Positions 22,143 through 32,791 of a stretch of 64,000 nucleotides of DNA are shown here, in pieces. The notes beneath the pieces were generated by a model. That model searched no databases. It saw only the letters and a program-made list of their open reading frames with translations, and was not told the origin of the DNA. Numbering within the stretch: position 1 is the stretch's first letter; each line of letters begins with the position of its first letter. The translations under genes were made by a program, and so were the position numbers. Source of the DNA: Aradus depressus (lineage: Eukaryota; Arthropoda; Insecta; Hemiptera; Aradidae); the NCBI GenBank assembly GCA_963662175.1, contig OY759225.1, positions 992,001 through 1,056,000 on the forward strand, written 5' to 3'.

Positions 22143-24306
22143 CAACAACAACAATAATATTTATTTGGACCAGCAAAAAAAGGTGCTATACACAAATATA
22201 TAAAATAAAGGATTTAAAATAGAAAGTCCTGGTACAGTCTTTGTTTGAGTCGCCTCCCAGGTGTAGGCGCTCCTAGACTGTAGTGTACAGCCCCCGAACA
22301 ATGCACAAGAGCTTCGTGGTGGTTCTTCACTAGTTTCTCGATGTGAGCTGCAAAAAGAGGAACTCCCAATTCTTCGTGGATTTTGTGATTCCTGACAAAC
22401 CAGGGTGCGTTTGTTGCTATTCGGAGTACCTTATTCTGAAATGTTTGTAGTCGTTTCATGTTAGTGTTGCTGGTACCGATCCAGACTGGACAGGCGTATG
22501 TTAGAAGTGGAAGTAGGAGTGTCTTGTATAGCAGAATAGTACATGTGTGTTTAAGTGGCGTGTTTCTGTTTATGAGAGGGTAGAGGGTGTTAAGTCGTGA
22601 ATATGCTAGCTGTAGTTTTCTGTTAATGTGTAGTTTCCATGTGAGTCGTGTATCTAAAAGTACTCCAAGATAGCGCACACCCTGGTCCTTAGGATTCCAG
22701 AGAATTGGGAGGTCATCAATTTGCAGCTGACGTTGTTCCTCTATAGAGAATCTGCGGAGAGCGAAGATTTTAGCTTCAGTCTTCCCTACATTGAGTTGGA
22801 GTCTCCATTTCGAAAACCAGAGGGAAACTTCTGTCAGGGCTTCCTGGAGCTGTTCAATGGCGACGGAGAGGACACTATGCTGACATGCGATCATTGTATC
22901 ATCTGCATACGTGGCTAATGTCGCAGTGGGAGTTTCGGGGATGTCTTGTGTGTACAAATTAAAAAGGAGGGGGCTCAGAATAGCACCTTGAGGGACCCCA
23001 GCTGTAATCCTTCTCTTGGTGCTCAGTGCGTTACTGACTCTCACCTGGAACGTCCTGCCATGGAGAAAAGATGATATAAGACCAACGATGTATTTGGGTG
23101 CCAGGCTTTTCTTTAGTTTGTACAACAGCCCCTGATGCCAAACGGTGTCAAAGGCTGCGGCTACATCCAAGAATACGGCGGTGGTGTACTTCTTCGCCTC
23201 GAAGCCGTGGACAATCGTTTCGGTCACCCGTTGTAGCTGCTGGACCGCAGAGTGTTTGGCTTTGAAGCCAAATTGGTGGGACGGTATGGTGTTTTCCAGG
23301 TACTGAGTAAGCCTTTTGGATATTATCTTTTCAAAAACCTTGGACAATGAATTTAGAAGGCTTATCGGCCTGTAGCTGTTGGGGTCTTGTTTCGGCTTGC
23401 CGTGCTTATGAAAGACAACCACGAGTGCATTCTTCCAAGCGTCAGGGAAGTATCCTCTTCTTAAGCAGCCATTGAACAGCCCTGTAAGATAAGCGATGCT
23501 TCTTGGAGGCAGGTTCTTGAGGACGATGTTGGGGATGAGGTCTTCACCGGGGGCCTTCTTGTTGGGGAGTCTCCGGATGTATAGTGTTATTTCTGACGGG
23601 TTCGTGTACTGTATGTGTGGTTCTGCGGTGTGGAGTGGGGTGGAAAGAAATTCGTGGACTGTGTGGAGTGTTTCGTGATCTTGTGTGTCATGGGTTCTGA
23701 ATTTCTGTTCAAGGTGCTGAGCCACTAGCTCACTCTTGTCCTTGTCTGTTGTCACAGTATTCTGTCCGTCTGTCAGGGGCGGGAGGCCGGGATCTTGTCT
23801 GAGGAGGCGTCGTGTTTCCTTCCAAAGGTTGCTGTCTCCAGGCGTAAAATCGCTGGTGTATTGTCGGTACCTGTTGATTCTGTCATTGTCCAGTTCCCAT
23901 CGTATTTGTCTCGTCAGTCGGTTCAGTTCTCGCTTCTCTTGTGGGTCACGTGTTCGTTGCCAGTGTTTACGGAGTGTATTTTTGTCGTGTATCATGTCAA
24001 GTATTCGTGTAGGGGTCTTATTTAGTCGGATGATACGTTGATCCTTGTAGTGATTATGTGTTGAGTTGTGTACCGAGATGTAAATAGCTTCAGTGAAATC
24101 TTTCAGTGAGTCGTCTATGTCTTCAGTATTGTCGTAATGCAAAGGGATGTCTATGTTTTTGTCCATCTCCCATCTAAATACTTCCCAGTCAATTTTCCCT
24201 TTTATGAGTCTTGGGAGATATTCTGTCTGTTTCGGGTTCACTCTGAAGGTACATATGACTGGAAGATGGTCTGAGTCGAGTTCTGTCAGTGGTTCGTGAT
24301 AAAGGG
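22143..24306 (-). mobile_element. 5'-truncated Jockey-clade retrotransposon (minus strand)
   Basis: The insert is flanked by 13-bp direct copies of TAACCAAAATTAA (22130-22142 and 24307-24319) in the 124-bp family C units. Read on the minus strand, the 5' end is truncated inside the endonuclease domain, the ORF2 remainder is fully open, and the 3' UTR is short with an AATAAA and a (TTG)n tail. An open frame of nearly 700 codons and a perfect target duplication suggest a recent insertion. Confidence 0.9.
22214..24306 (-). pseudogene. Jockey ORF2, reverse transcriptase intact, endonuclease mostly missing
   Basis: It opens in the last part of the APE endonuclease (SDHLPVICTF, near 24270), then a basic linker (RQIRWELDNDRINRY), then RT: SYRPISLLNSLSKVFEKI, HQFGFKAKHSAVQQL, FLDVAAAFDTVWHQGLLY, GVPQGAILSPLLFNLY and ATYADDTMI with the catalytic aspartates near 22900-22915. 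The C-terminal end has PVWIGTSNTNMKRLQTFQNK, typical of Jockey. There is no stop or frameshift for about 697 codons. Without most of the endonuclease and the 5' promoter it should not mobilise itself. There is no native start codon; the open frame enters from flanking DNA. Residues at the RT centre look intact. Confidence 0.9.
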
Positions 24307-24945
24307 TAACCAAAATTAAATTTCAACTGCCCAGGTTTAGATACATAACATACGACTCATTATCGAGCACCTGACATACAAAAAGGCCGCTTGAAGTCCA
24401 ATCCGACGGACGACATGCCCAAGTTATTTTTAACCAAAATGAAATTTCAACTGCCCAGGTTTAGATACATAACATACGACTCATTATCGAGCACCTGACA
24501 TACAAAAAGGCCGCTTGAAGTCCAATCCGACGGACGACATGCCCAAGTTATTTTTAACCAAAATGAAATTTCAACTGCCCAGGTTTAGATACATAACATA
24601 CGACTCATTATCGAGTACCTGACATACGAAAAGGCCCTCGATCATTGCTTGAAGTCCAATACGAAGGACGACGTGCTCAAATTTATTTTTATTTATTATT
24701 AAAAGATTAAAACATCTGACCTAATAGACTTGGCTAGATTTCCAAATGGCGATCCTGAGCTCGGTAAACTACATTCTTCAAATTTCTCGCTTTTAAACGG
24801 TTTTTAGTTTTAATATTTGTTAAAACTGATGAACAACCGGGATATCTGAATCCTACACAAAAATTGAAATAAAAATGTTTTTCGAAAAAGTCGGGCGAAA
24901 TCCGATTCTTCAAATTTCTCGCTTTTTAACAGTTTTTCCATGTCA
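24307..24945 (+). repeat. Family C repeat: 124-bp exact tandem units, then 3' part
   Basis: Equivalent positions 24308, 24432 and 24556 give a 124-bp period with nearly identical units (TTTCAACTGCCCAGG, CATAACATACGACTC, AAGGCCGCTTGAAGTCC). After 24660 the sequence changes to the GGCGATCCTGAGCTCGG and AACAACCGGGATATCTG end of the family and stops near 24945. Confidence 0.85.
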
Positions 24946-25374
24946 ATCCAGTTGCTCGACTCTTGTCATCCCATTCCCATCCAGATAATCCCCCCCGAAG
25001 ACTGAGACGGCGCTGGCCGAGAGACCTGCTACTGTAGCAAACATATTTAGGGAGTGCCGGTGATGACCAGCTTCTACCCTCATGTAATCCTCTTACCTTC
25101 AACTCTCCTCCTTCTTGGCCTGCCTCCACTGCTGGACAGTGATTGGAGGGGCGAGAAGGCAGGGGGGATCACTCGTGCCCCCGTGGCCTCCCCCATTAAG
25201 TTGGAGGGATGTGGATGGCAGAGAACCGGGGTGCTTCGAGGGGTTTCGAGTTGAAGGGTTTTCATGTTCATTTCATTATATCAATATTATTATTTTATTC
25301 TTATGTTTATGTTTATTATAATTAAAATTTAATATTATCTCTTTGTTTTGTACATATTATATTACTAGCAGTAA
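24946..25374. other. Unassigned GC-rich segment then AT-rich spacer
   Basis: 24946-25258 is markedly GC-richer than its neighbours, with short open frames on both strands but none recognisable. Phrases such as GGGGTGCTTCGAGGGG and a switch into TTTTCATGTTCATTTC would suit the 3' UTR of a decayed non-LTR element, but I cannot show this. 25259-25374 is AT-rich spacer. It ends in A25374, the flank of a minus-strand Helitron 3' end. Confidence 0.35.
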
Positions 25375-25657
25375 TACCCGGCGTTGCCAGGGGAACTTTG
25401 ACTTTACTCCCAATATCTCCTATAAGTCTATTCAATTTTTCGACAGTACATTCGTGATGTTATAATTTTCAATTATTCATACGGAATAAGGCTTACTTCA
25501 GCTATAGTAACGCTAGTAAGTTTTTAGGACCCTTGGGCACTACAGCTAGTAAGTGCCTTGCAACAGCGGACCCCACAGCTAGTACGATATTAGAAATTCT
25601 GGGCACCACAGCTAGTAAATGTCTTGCAACAGTGAACCCCACAGCGAATACACAGTT
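25375..25657 (-). mobile_element. 3' part of a minus-strand Helitron, split by an LTR element
   Basis: Read on the minus strand it ends ...CGCCGGGTATTACTGCTAG, with CTAG at 25378-25375. Upstream (higher coordinates) is the 3' block and about two family B units to the B/A junction, where the Gypsy-like element interrupts. The same Helitron resumes at 30062 with ACTACTACTA and family A. The 5-bp CAGTT is present on both sides of the inserted element. Confidence 0.82.
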
Positions 25658-25800
25658 TGATGTGTATATTACATATGATTTCATTATTTGTGTAATTAAC
25701 ATATGTTCTATTTCAATAATTCAGTTAGTGTTATGTTTCTAACCAAATAAAGGTTTATTTATGTGAATATGTTTATATCTATAATATTTAGTACATAATA
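25658..25800 (+). repeat. 5' LTR, 143 bp
   Basis: It starts TGATGTGTATATTACATATG and ends TTTAGTACATAATA, so it does not have the usual CA end. It contains CCAAATAAAGG, a possible polyadenylation signal, in its second half. It appears to match the 3' LTR at every base. Confidence 0.9.
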
Positions 25801-25802
25801 TC

Positions 25803-27566
25803 ATGGCGAACGAGGATGGAGCAATGCATAGTGAACAAGAAAAAAGGACTGGTGACAACATCCATAAATTTAGAAAAGTAAGGGCACGCCTTAAAGGACA
25901 GATTACAAGGATAGAGAACTTAATTAAAATTAATAGTATTCAGAAAATTTCAGAAGTAAATGAAAGGCTTTTGAATCTGGAAGCTATACGGGACAAATTT
26001 GCTACAGTTCAGGAAAACATAGAACTTTCAGTTGAGGATGAGAATTTACAGGAGGAACTCGAGGTAAGGTATGAACTAGAGGATAGGTTGGTGGCAGTAA
26101 AGGTGGGTCTACAGGATTTGGGATCTCTCATGTCAGAGTCAGAGAGCAGACGGAACGGGGTCAGATCTGAAGCATCCGAATTGCCCACCTCACAGGTTAC
26201 TTCTAGCTTGAACTTCGTACCTTTTCACGAGGAAGAGACTTTCTCTAATTTTATAAAACGGTTTGAAACTTTTATGTTTTTGAAGCAGCAAAAAGATCCG
26301 AAATTTATAATTTATACCTTTTTACAGGCATTGCCATCCAAACTTCACGAAAAATTATATGACTTATCGACTCCGGACGATCCCAGGGAAAAAACGTATG
26401 AAGAGCTAGTATCAGTACTTCGAGAATATTTAGAGCCTCAACCGAGCGTTTGGACGTCCCAACATAAATTTATTTCTCGAACGCAGGGAAGACATGAATC
26501 AATTCATGAATTTTCGGCTGATTTAAGGAAGCTTACAACAAATTGTGAATTTTTCTGTGAATGTAAGCGGTCCATTGCTGACAAATTTTTATGTTTACAA
26601 TTTATAAGGGGCCTATCAGACAAAGACATACGTACTCGGCTGCTACAGGAGAAGAAGAAGAGAACATTTAAGGAACTCGTTGACCTGGCCAATACTCTCG
26701 AGTATTCTAAGTCAGAAAGCTCGCAGATGGACCTAATCAGAAGGGATGAACTGAATCAGCTGAAGAAAGACGGGGGCGTCCCCAGGGCACTGAACACAAA
26801 ATCGTCTGGGAAGGACGAGTCCAGTTTCTTAGATAACCAGAGGGGCATTTTCAGGCAGACGCTGAAGGGCAGTTGTTACCGTTGTGGTGATCAGTCCCAT
26901 CGAGCCAACAGCTGTCGATTTCAGGACGAGAAATGCAGAAAGTGCGGCAAAAAGGGGCATTTAGCGCGGGTCTGCATGAGTGAACCCAATAACAAGAAGT
27001 TAACACACCATACAGAAGAAGATATTACTGAAGATTTTGCTCATGAAATTCAAATGAACAAAGTCTCGCAGCAAAGATGTGACAAGATAGTTATCGAAGT
27101 AGCCATAGAAGGGAAGACTGTCCCAATGGAGCTGGATACGGGAGCGTCTGTGAGCTCCATCTCCTACCGGGACTACAAGAGGTTCGGCTTTAGCAACAAG
27201 ATCTTCAAGACAGCCGTTCAACTCAAGACGTATACAGGGGAAAATATAAATCCAAGAGGTGTAATTTTTACTCGTTGTCGGTACAAAGACTTTACTTTTT
27301 ATGGGAAACTATTCATTATTGACCAGTATGTAGACCCTCTTTTCGGGCGTGAATGGCTCCGAGAAGTACGACTGGACTGGGGTGACATATATGCAACTAA
27401 AGCTACAACAAAACTTGATGAGCTTCTGATAGAATACCAAGATCTGTTTAGAAAGGAAGTTGGGAAAATACCCAATGACATGGGACGTCTGCAACTATTA
27501 GAACATGCTCATCCCATCTTCATAAAACCTCGTGTAATCCCTTATTCACTGAAGTCGTTGGTATAA
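25803..27566 (+). CDS. Gag-protease polyprotein of the Mag-like element (to in-frame stop)
   Basis: The protein has 587 residues. The N-terminal third is charged and helical (coiled-coil-like). A retrotransposon capsid-type segment follows (FSNFIKRFETFMFLKQQKDP at about residues 145-170, then FIRGLSDKDIRTRLLQ). Two CCHC knuckles are CYRCGDQSHRANSC (from residue 358) and CRKCGKKGHLARVC (from residue 378), which bind RNA. The aspartic protease has LDTGASVSSISY near residue 444. The frame continues toward RT and stops at TAA 27564-27566 with the N-terminal RT segment IKPRVIPYS already translated. The stop lies in a place normally coding in this family, so I read it as a nonsense change rather than a designed boundary. 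The start is the only ATG after the LTR. Confidence 0.85.
   Translation: MANEDGAMHSEQEKRTGDNIHKFRKVRARLKGQITRIENLIKINSIQKISEVNERLLNLEAIRDKFATVQENIELSVEDENLQEELEVRYELEDRLVAVKVGLQDLGSLMSESESRRNGVRSEASELPTSQVTSSLNFVPFHEEETFSNFIKRFETFMFLKQQKDPKFIIYTFLQALPSKLHEKLYDLSTPDDPREKTYEELVSVLREYLEPQPSVWTSQHKFISRTQGRHESIHEFSADLRKLTTNCEFFCECKRSIADKFLCLQFIRGLSDKDIRTRLLQEKKKRTFKELVDLANTLEYSKSESSQMDLIRRDELNQLKKDGGVPRALNTKSSGKDESSFLDNQRGIFRQTLKGSCYRCGDQSHRANSCRFQDEKCRKCGKKGHLARVCMSEPNNKKLTHHTEEDITEDFAHEIQMNKVSQQRCDKIVIEVAIEGKTVPMELDTGASVSSISYRDYKRFGFSNKIFKTAVQLKTYTGENINPRGVIFTRCRYKDFTFYGKLFIIDQYVDPLFGREWLREVRLDWGDIYATKATTKLDELLIEYQDLFRKEVGKIPNDMGRLQLLEHAHPIFIKPRVIPYSLKSLV
25804..25820 (+). promoter_or_regulatory. 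Candidate primer-binding site overlapping the gag start
   Basis: Three bases after the LTR comes TGGCGAACGAGGATGG, which starts with the TGG expected to pair with a tRNA 3' CCA end. It overlaps the gag initiation codon (ATGG). The matching tRNA could not be identified by eye. Confidence 0.45.
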
Positions 27567-29921
27567 AAAGAACTGCATAGGTTAGAAGAGGCCGGGATTA
27601 TTACTAAAGTTCAACATTCTGACTGGGGGACTCCAATCGTTCCTGTGGTCAAACCAACGGGTGCTGTACGGATTTGTGCTGACTTCAAGACCACTATAAA
27701 CAAGTGGATCAAAGCTGAGAAGCACCCAATACCACGCATTGAGGACATTTTCAGCCAGATGAACGGAGGCAAGTACTTCTGCACGATCGATGTTGGCAAC
27801 GCTTACCTGCATATGCCAATGGATGAGGAGAGTTCACGACTACAGACCCTGAGCACACATATGGGCCTGTACAAAGTGAATCGGTTAATGTTTGGGGTCA
27901 AGGTTGCGCCCTCCATTTGGCAGCGATTTATGGACAAAATTTTGCAAGGCTTACCAGGCGTTCAATGTTTCTTTGATGACATCATAATTCAGGGGAAAAC
28001 GTATGATGAGACTCTGGAACGACTGCACGATGTGCTTAAGATACTTCGTACGAATAATCTGCGGGTCAACCAGGACAAATGTAGGTTCTTCCAAAACAGC
28101 ATTAAGTACCTCGGTCACATAATAGACGAGCACGGCCTTCATAAGTCTGAAGATAAGGTGGAAGCAATAACGAAGGCCAGGAGACCAAGAAACACGTCAG
28201 AGCTGCGAACATTCCTCGGGATGGCTAACTATTACAACAAGTTTATTCCATTGTTAGCGACCATAACAAGACCTCTGAATAAGTTACTAGGGATGGGACA
28301 GCAGTTTAACTGGAATAGGCCGTGTGAAGACGCATTCCAAAGGATCAAGAAAGAAGTAGCCAGTGATCAAATATTGGTACACTTTGACCAGACGAAACCG
28401 CTGATTTTGGCAACAGATGCTTCACCGGTGGGTCTTGGAGCAGTCCTGTCTCACCGCTATCCGGACGGAACAGATCGACCTATTGCATTCGCCTCGCGTA
28501 CCTTAACGAAGAGCGAGATGAAATATAGCCAAATTGATAAAGAAGCCACGGGTATATTTTGGGGACTCAAGAAGTTCTATGCTTATTGCTACGGTAGGAA
28601 GTTTACTCTTATTACTGATCACAAACCATTAGTGGCTATTTTCGACCCGCATCGCAACTTACCTACAATGTCAGCTACAAGGCTATTTAATTATGCCCAT
28701 TTTTTGTCAGGATTCGACTACAAAATTGAATTCAGAAGAACTACGGAGCATGCCAATGCTGATTTTCTATCCAGATTTCCAGTAGAAAATACTGCAGAAA
28801 ACCTGAAGGACGACACGGACATTTTTCATTCCAACCAAGTTCAGGTTCTGCCTGTGACGAGCCATCGCATAGCAGAAGAAACTAAAGCCGATCCTTTATT
28901 GAAAATATTGTTAGAAGCGTTATTCCTAGGACGTCCTCTCGAGAAATTAGGGTACAGCACTCATGAATACTCGCTTCAGGATGGCTGCATTTTTAAAGGA
29001 TCAAGAGTTGTCATTCCGGAGAAGCTACAAAGAGAAGTATTGAAGGAGCTTCACGTGGGTCATTTGGGGATGGTCAGGATGAAGACACTGGCCCGAAGTC
29101 TCTGCTACTGGAAGTGTATGGATCAGCACATCGAGGACCTGGTGAGAACCTGCGAGAACTGCTGCCTCAAGCAGAACAACCCACCCAAAATTGAGAGCCA
29201 TCCTTGGGAGTCTCCGTCAGGACCTTGGCAGAGAATCCATGTCGACTTTGCTACTCCGCAGGCTGGCATCAACTATTTCATCGTGGTGGATGCCTTTTCT
29301 AAGTGGACAGAAGTCATCCAAACCAAATGTACTACTTCGGATTGGTGCATTCGGCAATTACAGAAGCTATTCGCGACATTTGGTCTTCCGGCAACCTTAG
29401 TATCCGATAATGGACCCCAGTTTAAGTCGAAAGTTTTCTCAGATTTCCTGGTCCAGAATGGTGTCATTCAGAAGACCATTGCGCCGTTTCATCCTGCTTC
29501 GAATGGCCAAGCAGAACGTTTTGTGCAAACTATAAAAAAAGCACTGCGAGCCATGGAAGGACAGAAAGGAAATGGGGAGGAAAAACTTTGCCGACTTCTG
29601 ATGCAGCTAAGAAGAGCTCCGAACGCAACAGGAACGAACGCTTACGTCCTGATGTTTGGAAGAGAGGTGAAGACCCGACTGGATCTCATGGTGCCGAAGA
29701 AAGAAGTGAGGAGAGAAGATGTGGGGAAGAATATGAAAAGAGAATTCCAGTTGGGGGAGAGGGTTCAAGTTAGGTGTTACAATGAGAGGGACAAATGGAA
29801 GTTCGGGAGCATCATAGGACGGGAAGGTAGAGTCCAGTACCGAGTGAGGCTGGACAGTGGAGTCGTGTGGCGCAGGCATGTCAACCAGATCCTTAGGTCT
29901 CGATTACCGGCGGAGAGTTGA
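27567..29921 (+). pseudogene. Pol (RT, RNase H, integrase) of the Mag-like element, after an in-frame stop
   Basis: Same frame as gag-protease, separated only by the TAA; the next ATG is at 28,000 or so well inside RT, and the open stretch starts at 27567. RT: GIITKVQHSDWGTPIVPV, TIDVGNAYLHMPM, FGVKVAPSIWQRF and CFFDDIIIQ (catalytic Asp pair near 27972). RNase H: ILATDASPVGLGAVL and ITDHKPLVAIF. Integrase: H-x-GH...C-x2-C zinc site (HVGHLGM, CENCCLK), then HVDFAT, SDNGPQF and NGQAERF, giving the full D,D,E triad. The C-terminus has WRRHVNQIL, a GPY/F-like module. The stop TGA is at 29919-29921, the first three bases of the right LTR. Apart from the TAA it appears undamaged. Confidence 0.85.
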
Positions 29922-30061
29922 TGTGTATATTACATATGATTTCATTATTTGTGTAATTAACATATGTTCTATTTCAATAATTCAGTTAGTGTTATGTTTC
30001 TAACCAAATAAAGGTTTATTTATGTGAATATGTTTATATCTATAATATTTAGTACATAATA
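29919..30061 (+). repeat. 3' LTR, 143 bp
   Basis: Same sequence as the 5' LTR. It is preceded by GGCGGAGAG (29909-29917), the likely polypurine tract, and followed by the CAGTT target copy at 30062. Confidence 0.9.
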
Positions 30062-31375
30062 CAGTTACTACTACTATATGTGAAATTCATGACAATCCGA
30101 TTGCCCTTTAATCATTCAGCATTATTTTTATGCTTAGCCCCCCCCCCCCCCCCCTCTCAAATTTTTAAGATGTCACATAGTGTATTTTTCTATTTGGCCA
30201 TCAAGAATACTACATGTGAAATTCCATGACAATCCAATCATCCGTTAATGACCTATCACTATCTTCAAATTTAGGCCTACCCCCATAACCCCTCTCCCGT
30301 TCACAATTTTTTGATGTCAAACAGCCTATTTTTCTATTTGGCCTTTATGAATACTACATGTGAAATTTCGTGACAATCCGATCATCCGTTGACTTATCAC
30401 TATACTTATACTTAGGCCCCCATCAATCCATCCTCCCGTTCAAAATTTTGTGACTTATACACCCTATATTTCTATTTGGCTTTTAAGAATACTACATGTT
30501 AAATTCCATGACAATACGACCAACCGTTAATGAGCTACCACTATATTTATACTTAGCCCCCCCCCCACAACCCCCCCTCCCGTTCAAAACTTTGGGTCGC
30601 CACACACCTTTTTTTTTACTACATGTGAAACTTCGTGACAATGCGACCACCCGTTAATGAGCTAGCTCTATATTTATACTTAGGGCCCCCCCACAACACC
30701 TCCTCCCGTTCAAAACTTTGGGACGCCACACCGCCTATTTTTCTATTTGGCCATCAGGAATACTACATGGGAAATTTCGTGACAATACGATCAACCGTTA
30801 ATGAGCTAGCTCTATATTTATACTTAGCCCCCCCCCCCCCCCCCACCGCCCCCTCCCGTACAAAATTTTGAGCCGTCACACCGCCTATTTTTCTATTTGG
30901 CCTTCAGGAATACTACATGTGAAATTTCGTGACAATCTGACCAACCGTTAATGAGCCAGCTCTATATTTATACTTAGCCCCCCCCCCCCCCCTCAACCCT
31001 CCCTCCCGTTCAAAACTTTGGGTCGCCACACACCTTTTTTTTTTATTTGGTCTTCAGGAATACTACATGTGAAACTTCGTGACAATGCGACCAACCGTTA
31101 ATGAGCTAGCTCTATATTTATACTTAGGCCCCCCCACAACCCCCCCCCTCCCGTTCAAAACTTTGGGACGCCACACACCTTATTTTTTTATTTGGCCTTC
31201 AGGAATACTAGATGGGAAATTTCGTGACAATACGATCAACCGTTAATGAGCTAGCTCTATATTTATACTTAGCCCCCCCCCCCCCCCCCCCCCTCAACCC
31301 CCCCTCCCATTTAAAATTTTGGGACGCCACACACAATATTTTTCAATATGGCCTTTAAGAATACTACATGTGAAA
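30062..31375 (-). mobile_element. Remainder of the split minus-strand Helitron (family A part)
   Basis: After the LTR element, the B/A junction resumes (AGTTACTACTACTA) and about nine family A units follow on the minus strand. C runs (G on the minus strand) sit at about 30140-30157, 30830-30844 and 31268-31293. The array is cut at 31375 by the 3' end of a second minus-strand Helitron. The 5' terminus is not present. Confidence 0.8.
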
Positions 31376-32605
31376 TTAGCAGTAATACCCGGCGTTGCCC
31401 GGGGAACTTTGACTTTTCTCCCAATATCTCCTATAAGGCTACTCAGTTCCTCGACAGTACATTCATGATGTTATAATTTTCAATTATTCATACGGAATAA
31501 GGCTATAGTCCTGCAACTGTAGTAACGCTATTAAGTTTTTACGACCACAGCTAGTATGCGCTTTTCAACGGTGGAAACCACAGCTAGTGAATACTTAGCA
31601 TCGCTGGACGTCCTAGCCAGTGCGTTCTTAAGAACGTTTGTGACCACAGCTAGTATGTGCCTTGCAACGCTGGGCATCACAGCTAGTTTGTGCCTTGCGA
31701 CGGCGGAAACCACAGCTAGTACGTAGTTAGGAACGCTGGTCACCACAGCTAGTATGTGCCTCGCAACAGCGGACCCCACAGCTAGTACGAAGTTAGGAAC
31801 GCTGGGCCCTACAGCTATTAAGTGCCTTGCAACAGCGGACCCAACAGATAGTACGTTTTTAGGAACGCTGGGCCCTACAGCTATTAAGTGCCTTGTAACA
31901 GCGGACCCCACAGCTAGTACGATATTAGGAACCCTGGGCATCACAGCTAGTAAGTGCCTTGCAACAGCGGACCCCACAGATACTACGTTTTTAGGAACGC
32001 TGGGCCCTACAGCTATTAAGTGCCTTGCAACAGCGGACCCCACAGCTAGTACGATATTAGGAACCCTGGGCATCACAGCTAGTAAGTGCCTTGCAACAGC
32101 GGACCCCACAGCTAGTACGTTTTTAGGAACGCTGGGCCTTACAGCTAGTAGGTGCCTCGCAACTGCCGACCCCACAGATAGTATGTAGTTAGAACCACAG
32201 GGCATCATAGCTAGTATGAGTTTTGCAACGGCGGACCCCACAGCTAGTACGTAGTTAAATACGCTGGGCCACACTGCTAGCGCCTTGCAACAGCGGACCC
32301 CACACCTAGTACGTAATTAGGAAAGCTGGGCATCTCAGCTAGTAAATGTCTTGTAGGTGCCTTGCAACAGCGAACCCCACAGCTAGTACATAGTTAGGAA
32401 CGCTGGGGCTGAGCACTACAGCTAGTAAGTGCCTTGCAACAGCGGACCCCACAGCTAGTACGATATTAGGAACGCTGGACATCACAGCTAGTAAGTGCCT
32501 TGCAACAGCGGACCCCACAGCTAGTATGATATTAGGAACGCTGGACATCACAGCTAGTAAATGTCTTGCAACAGTGAACCCCACAGCGAATACATAGTTA
32601 CTACT
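31376..32605 (-). mobile_element. Second minus-strand Helitron, 5' truncated, inserted in family A
   Basis: On the minus strand it ends CGCCGGGTATTACTGCTAA and is followed by TTTCACATGTAG, the middle of a family A unit. CTAA satisfies the CTRR rule and the break falls at an A/T step, so this looks like insertion of one Helitron into another's minisatellite. It keeps the 3' block and about 16 family B units (31525-32605), with a 247-codon frame on the minus strand and a 144-codon frame on the plus strand, both repeat-driven. Family A and the 5' end are missing; family C starts at about 32606. Confidence 0.75.
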
Positions 32606-32791
32606 AGACTAAAGTCCCAACCGAAGGACGAAGTGCTCAAGGATATTTAAAAAAATAAATAATATAAGTCAGTTAAAACAACTAAGAGTCCCGTCTAGAT
32701 TTCCAACTTGCGATCCTGAGCTCAGTAGACACCAAATATAAAGAAAAAATACGTTTCCGTTTGGCTCCAACTAAAATTATCAAGGAAGAAA
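32606..32791 (+). repeat. Family C fragment with the Helitron target site
   Basis: It contains CCCAACCGAAGGACGAAG, GCGATCCTGAGCTCAGTAG and CCAACTAAAATTATCAAGG, and ends GGAAGAAA at 32791, where a Helitron begins. It aligns with the uninterrupted sites at 14238/14239 and 21710/21711. Confidence 0.8.

Larger units (their letters stand above)
25658..30061 (+). mobile_element. Young Gypsy-type (Mag-like) LTR retrotransposon
   Basis: The element has two 143-bp LTRs that look identical by eye, flanked by CAGTT target duplications (25653-25657 and 30062-30066). Order is gag, protease, RT, RNase H, integrase, which is the Gypsy order. Very short LTRs and two CCHC knuckles resemble the Mag lineage. 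There is no envelope-like frame. The only visible lesion in the coding part is one in-frame TAA at the start of RT. Untranslated space is minimal: the gag ATG is 3 bp after the left LTR and the pol stop lies in the right LTR. Confidence 0.92.

Noticed and set aside
22721..24041. Plus-strand frames over the minus-strand Jockey ORF2
   Set aside because: They are antisense shadows of an RT with clear motifs.
24946..25260. Host exon in the GC-rich segment
   Set aside because: Short open frames on both strands with no recognisable domain; composition also fits a retroelement 3' UTR.
25658..30061. Endogenous retrovirus with envelope
   Set aside because: No open frame exists between integrase and the 3' LTR; the pol stop is in the LTR itself.
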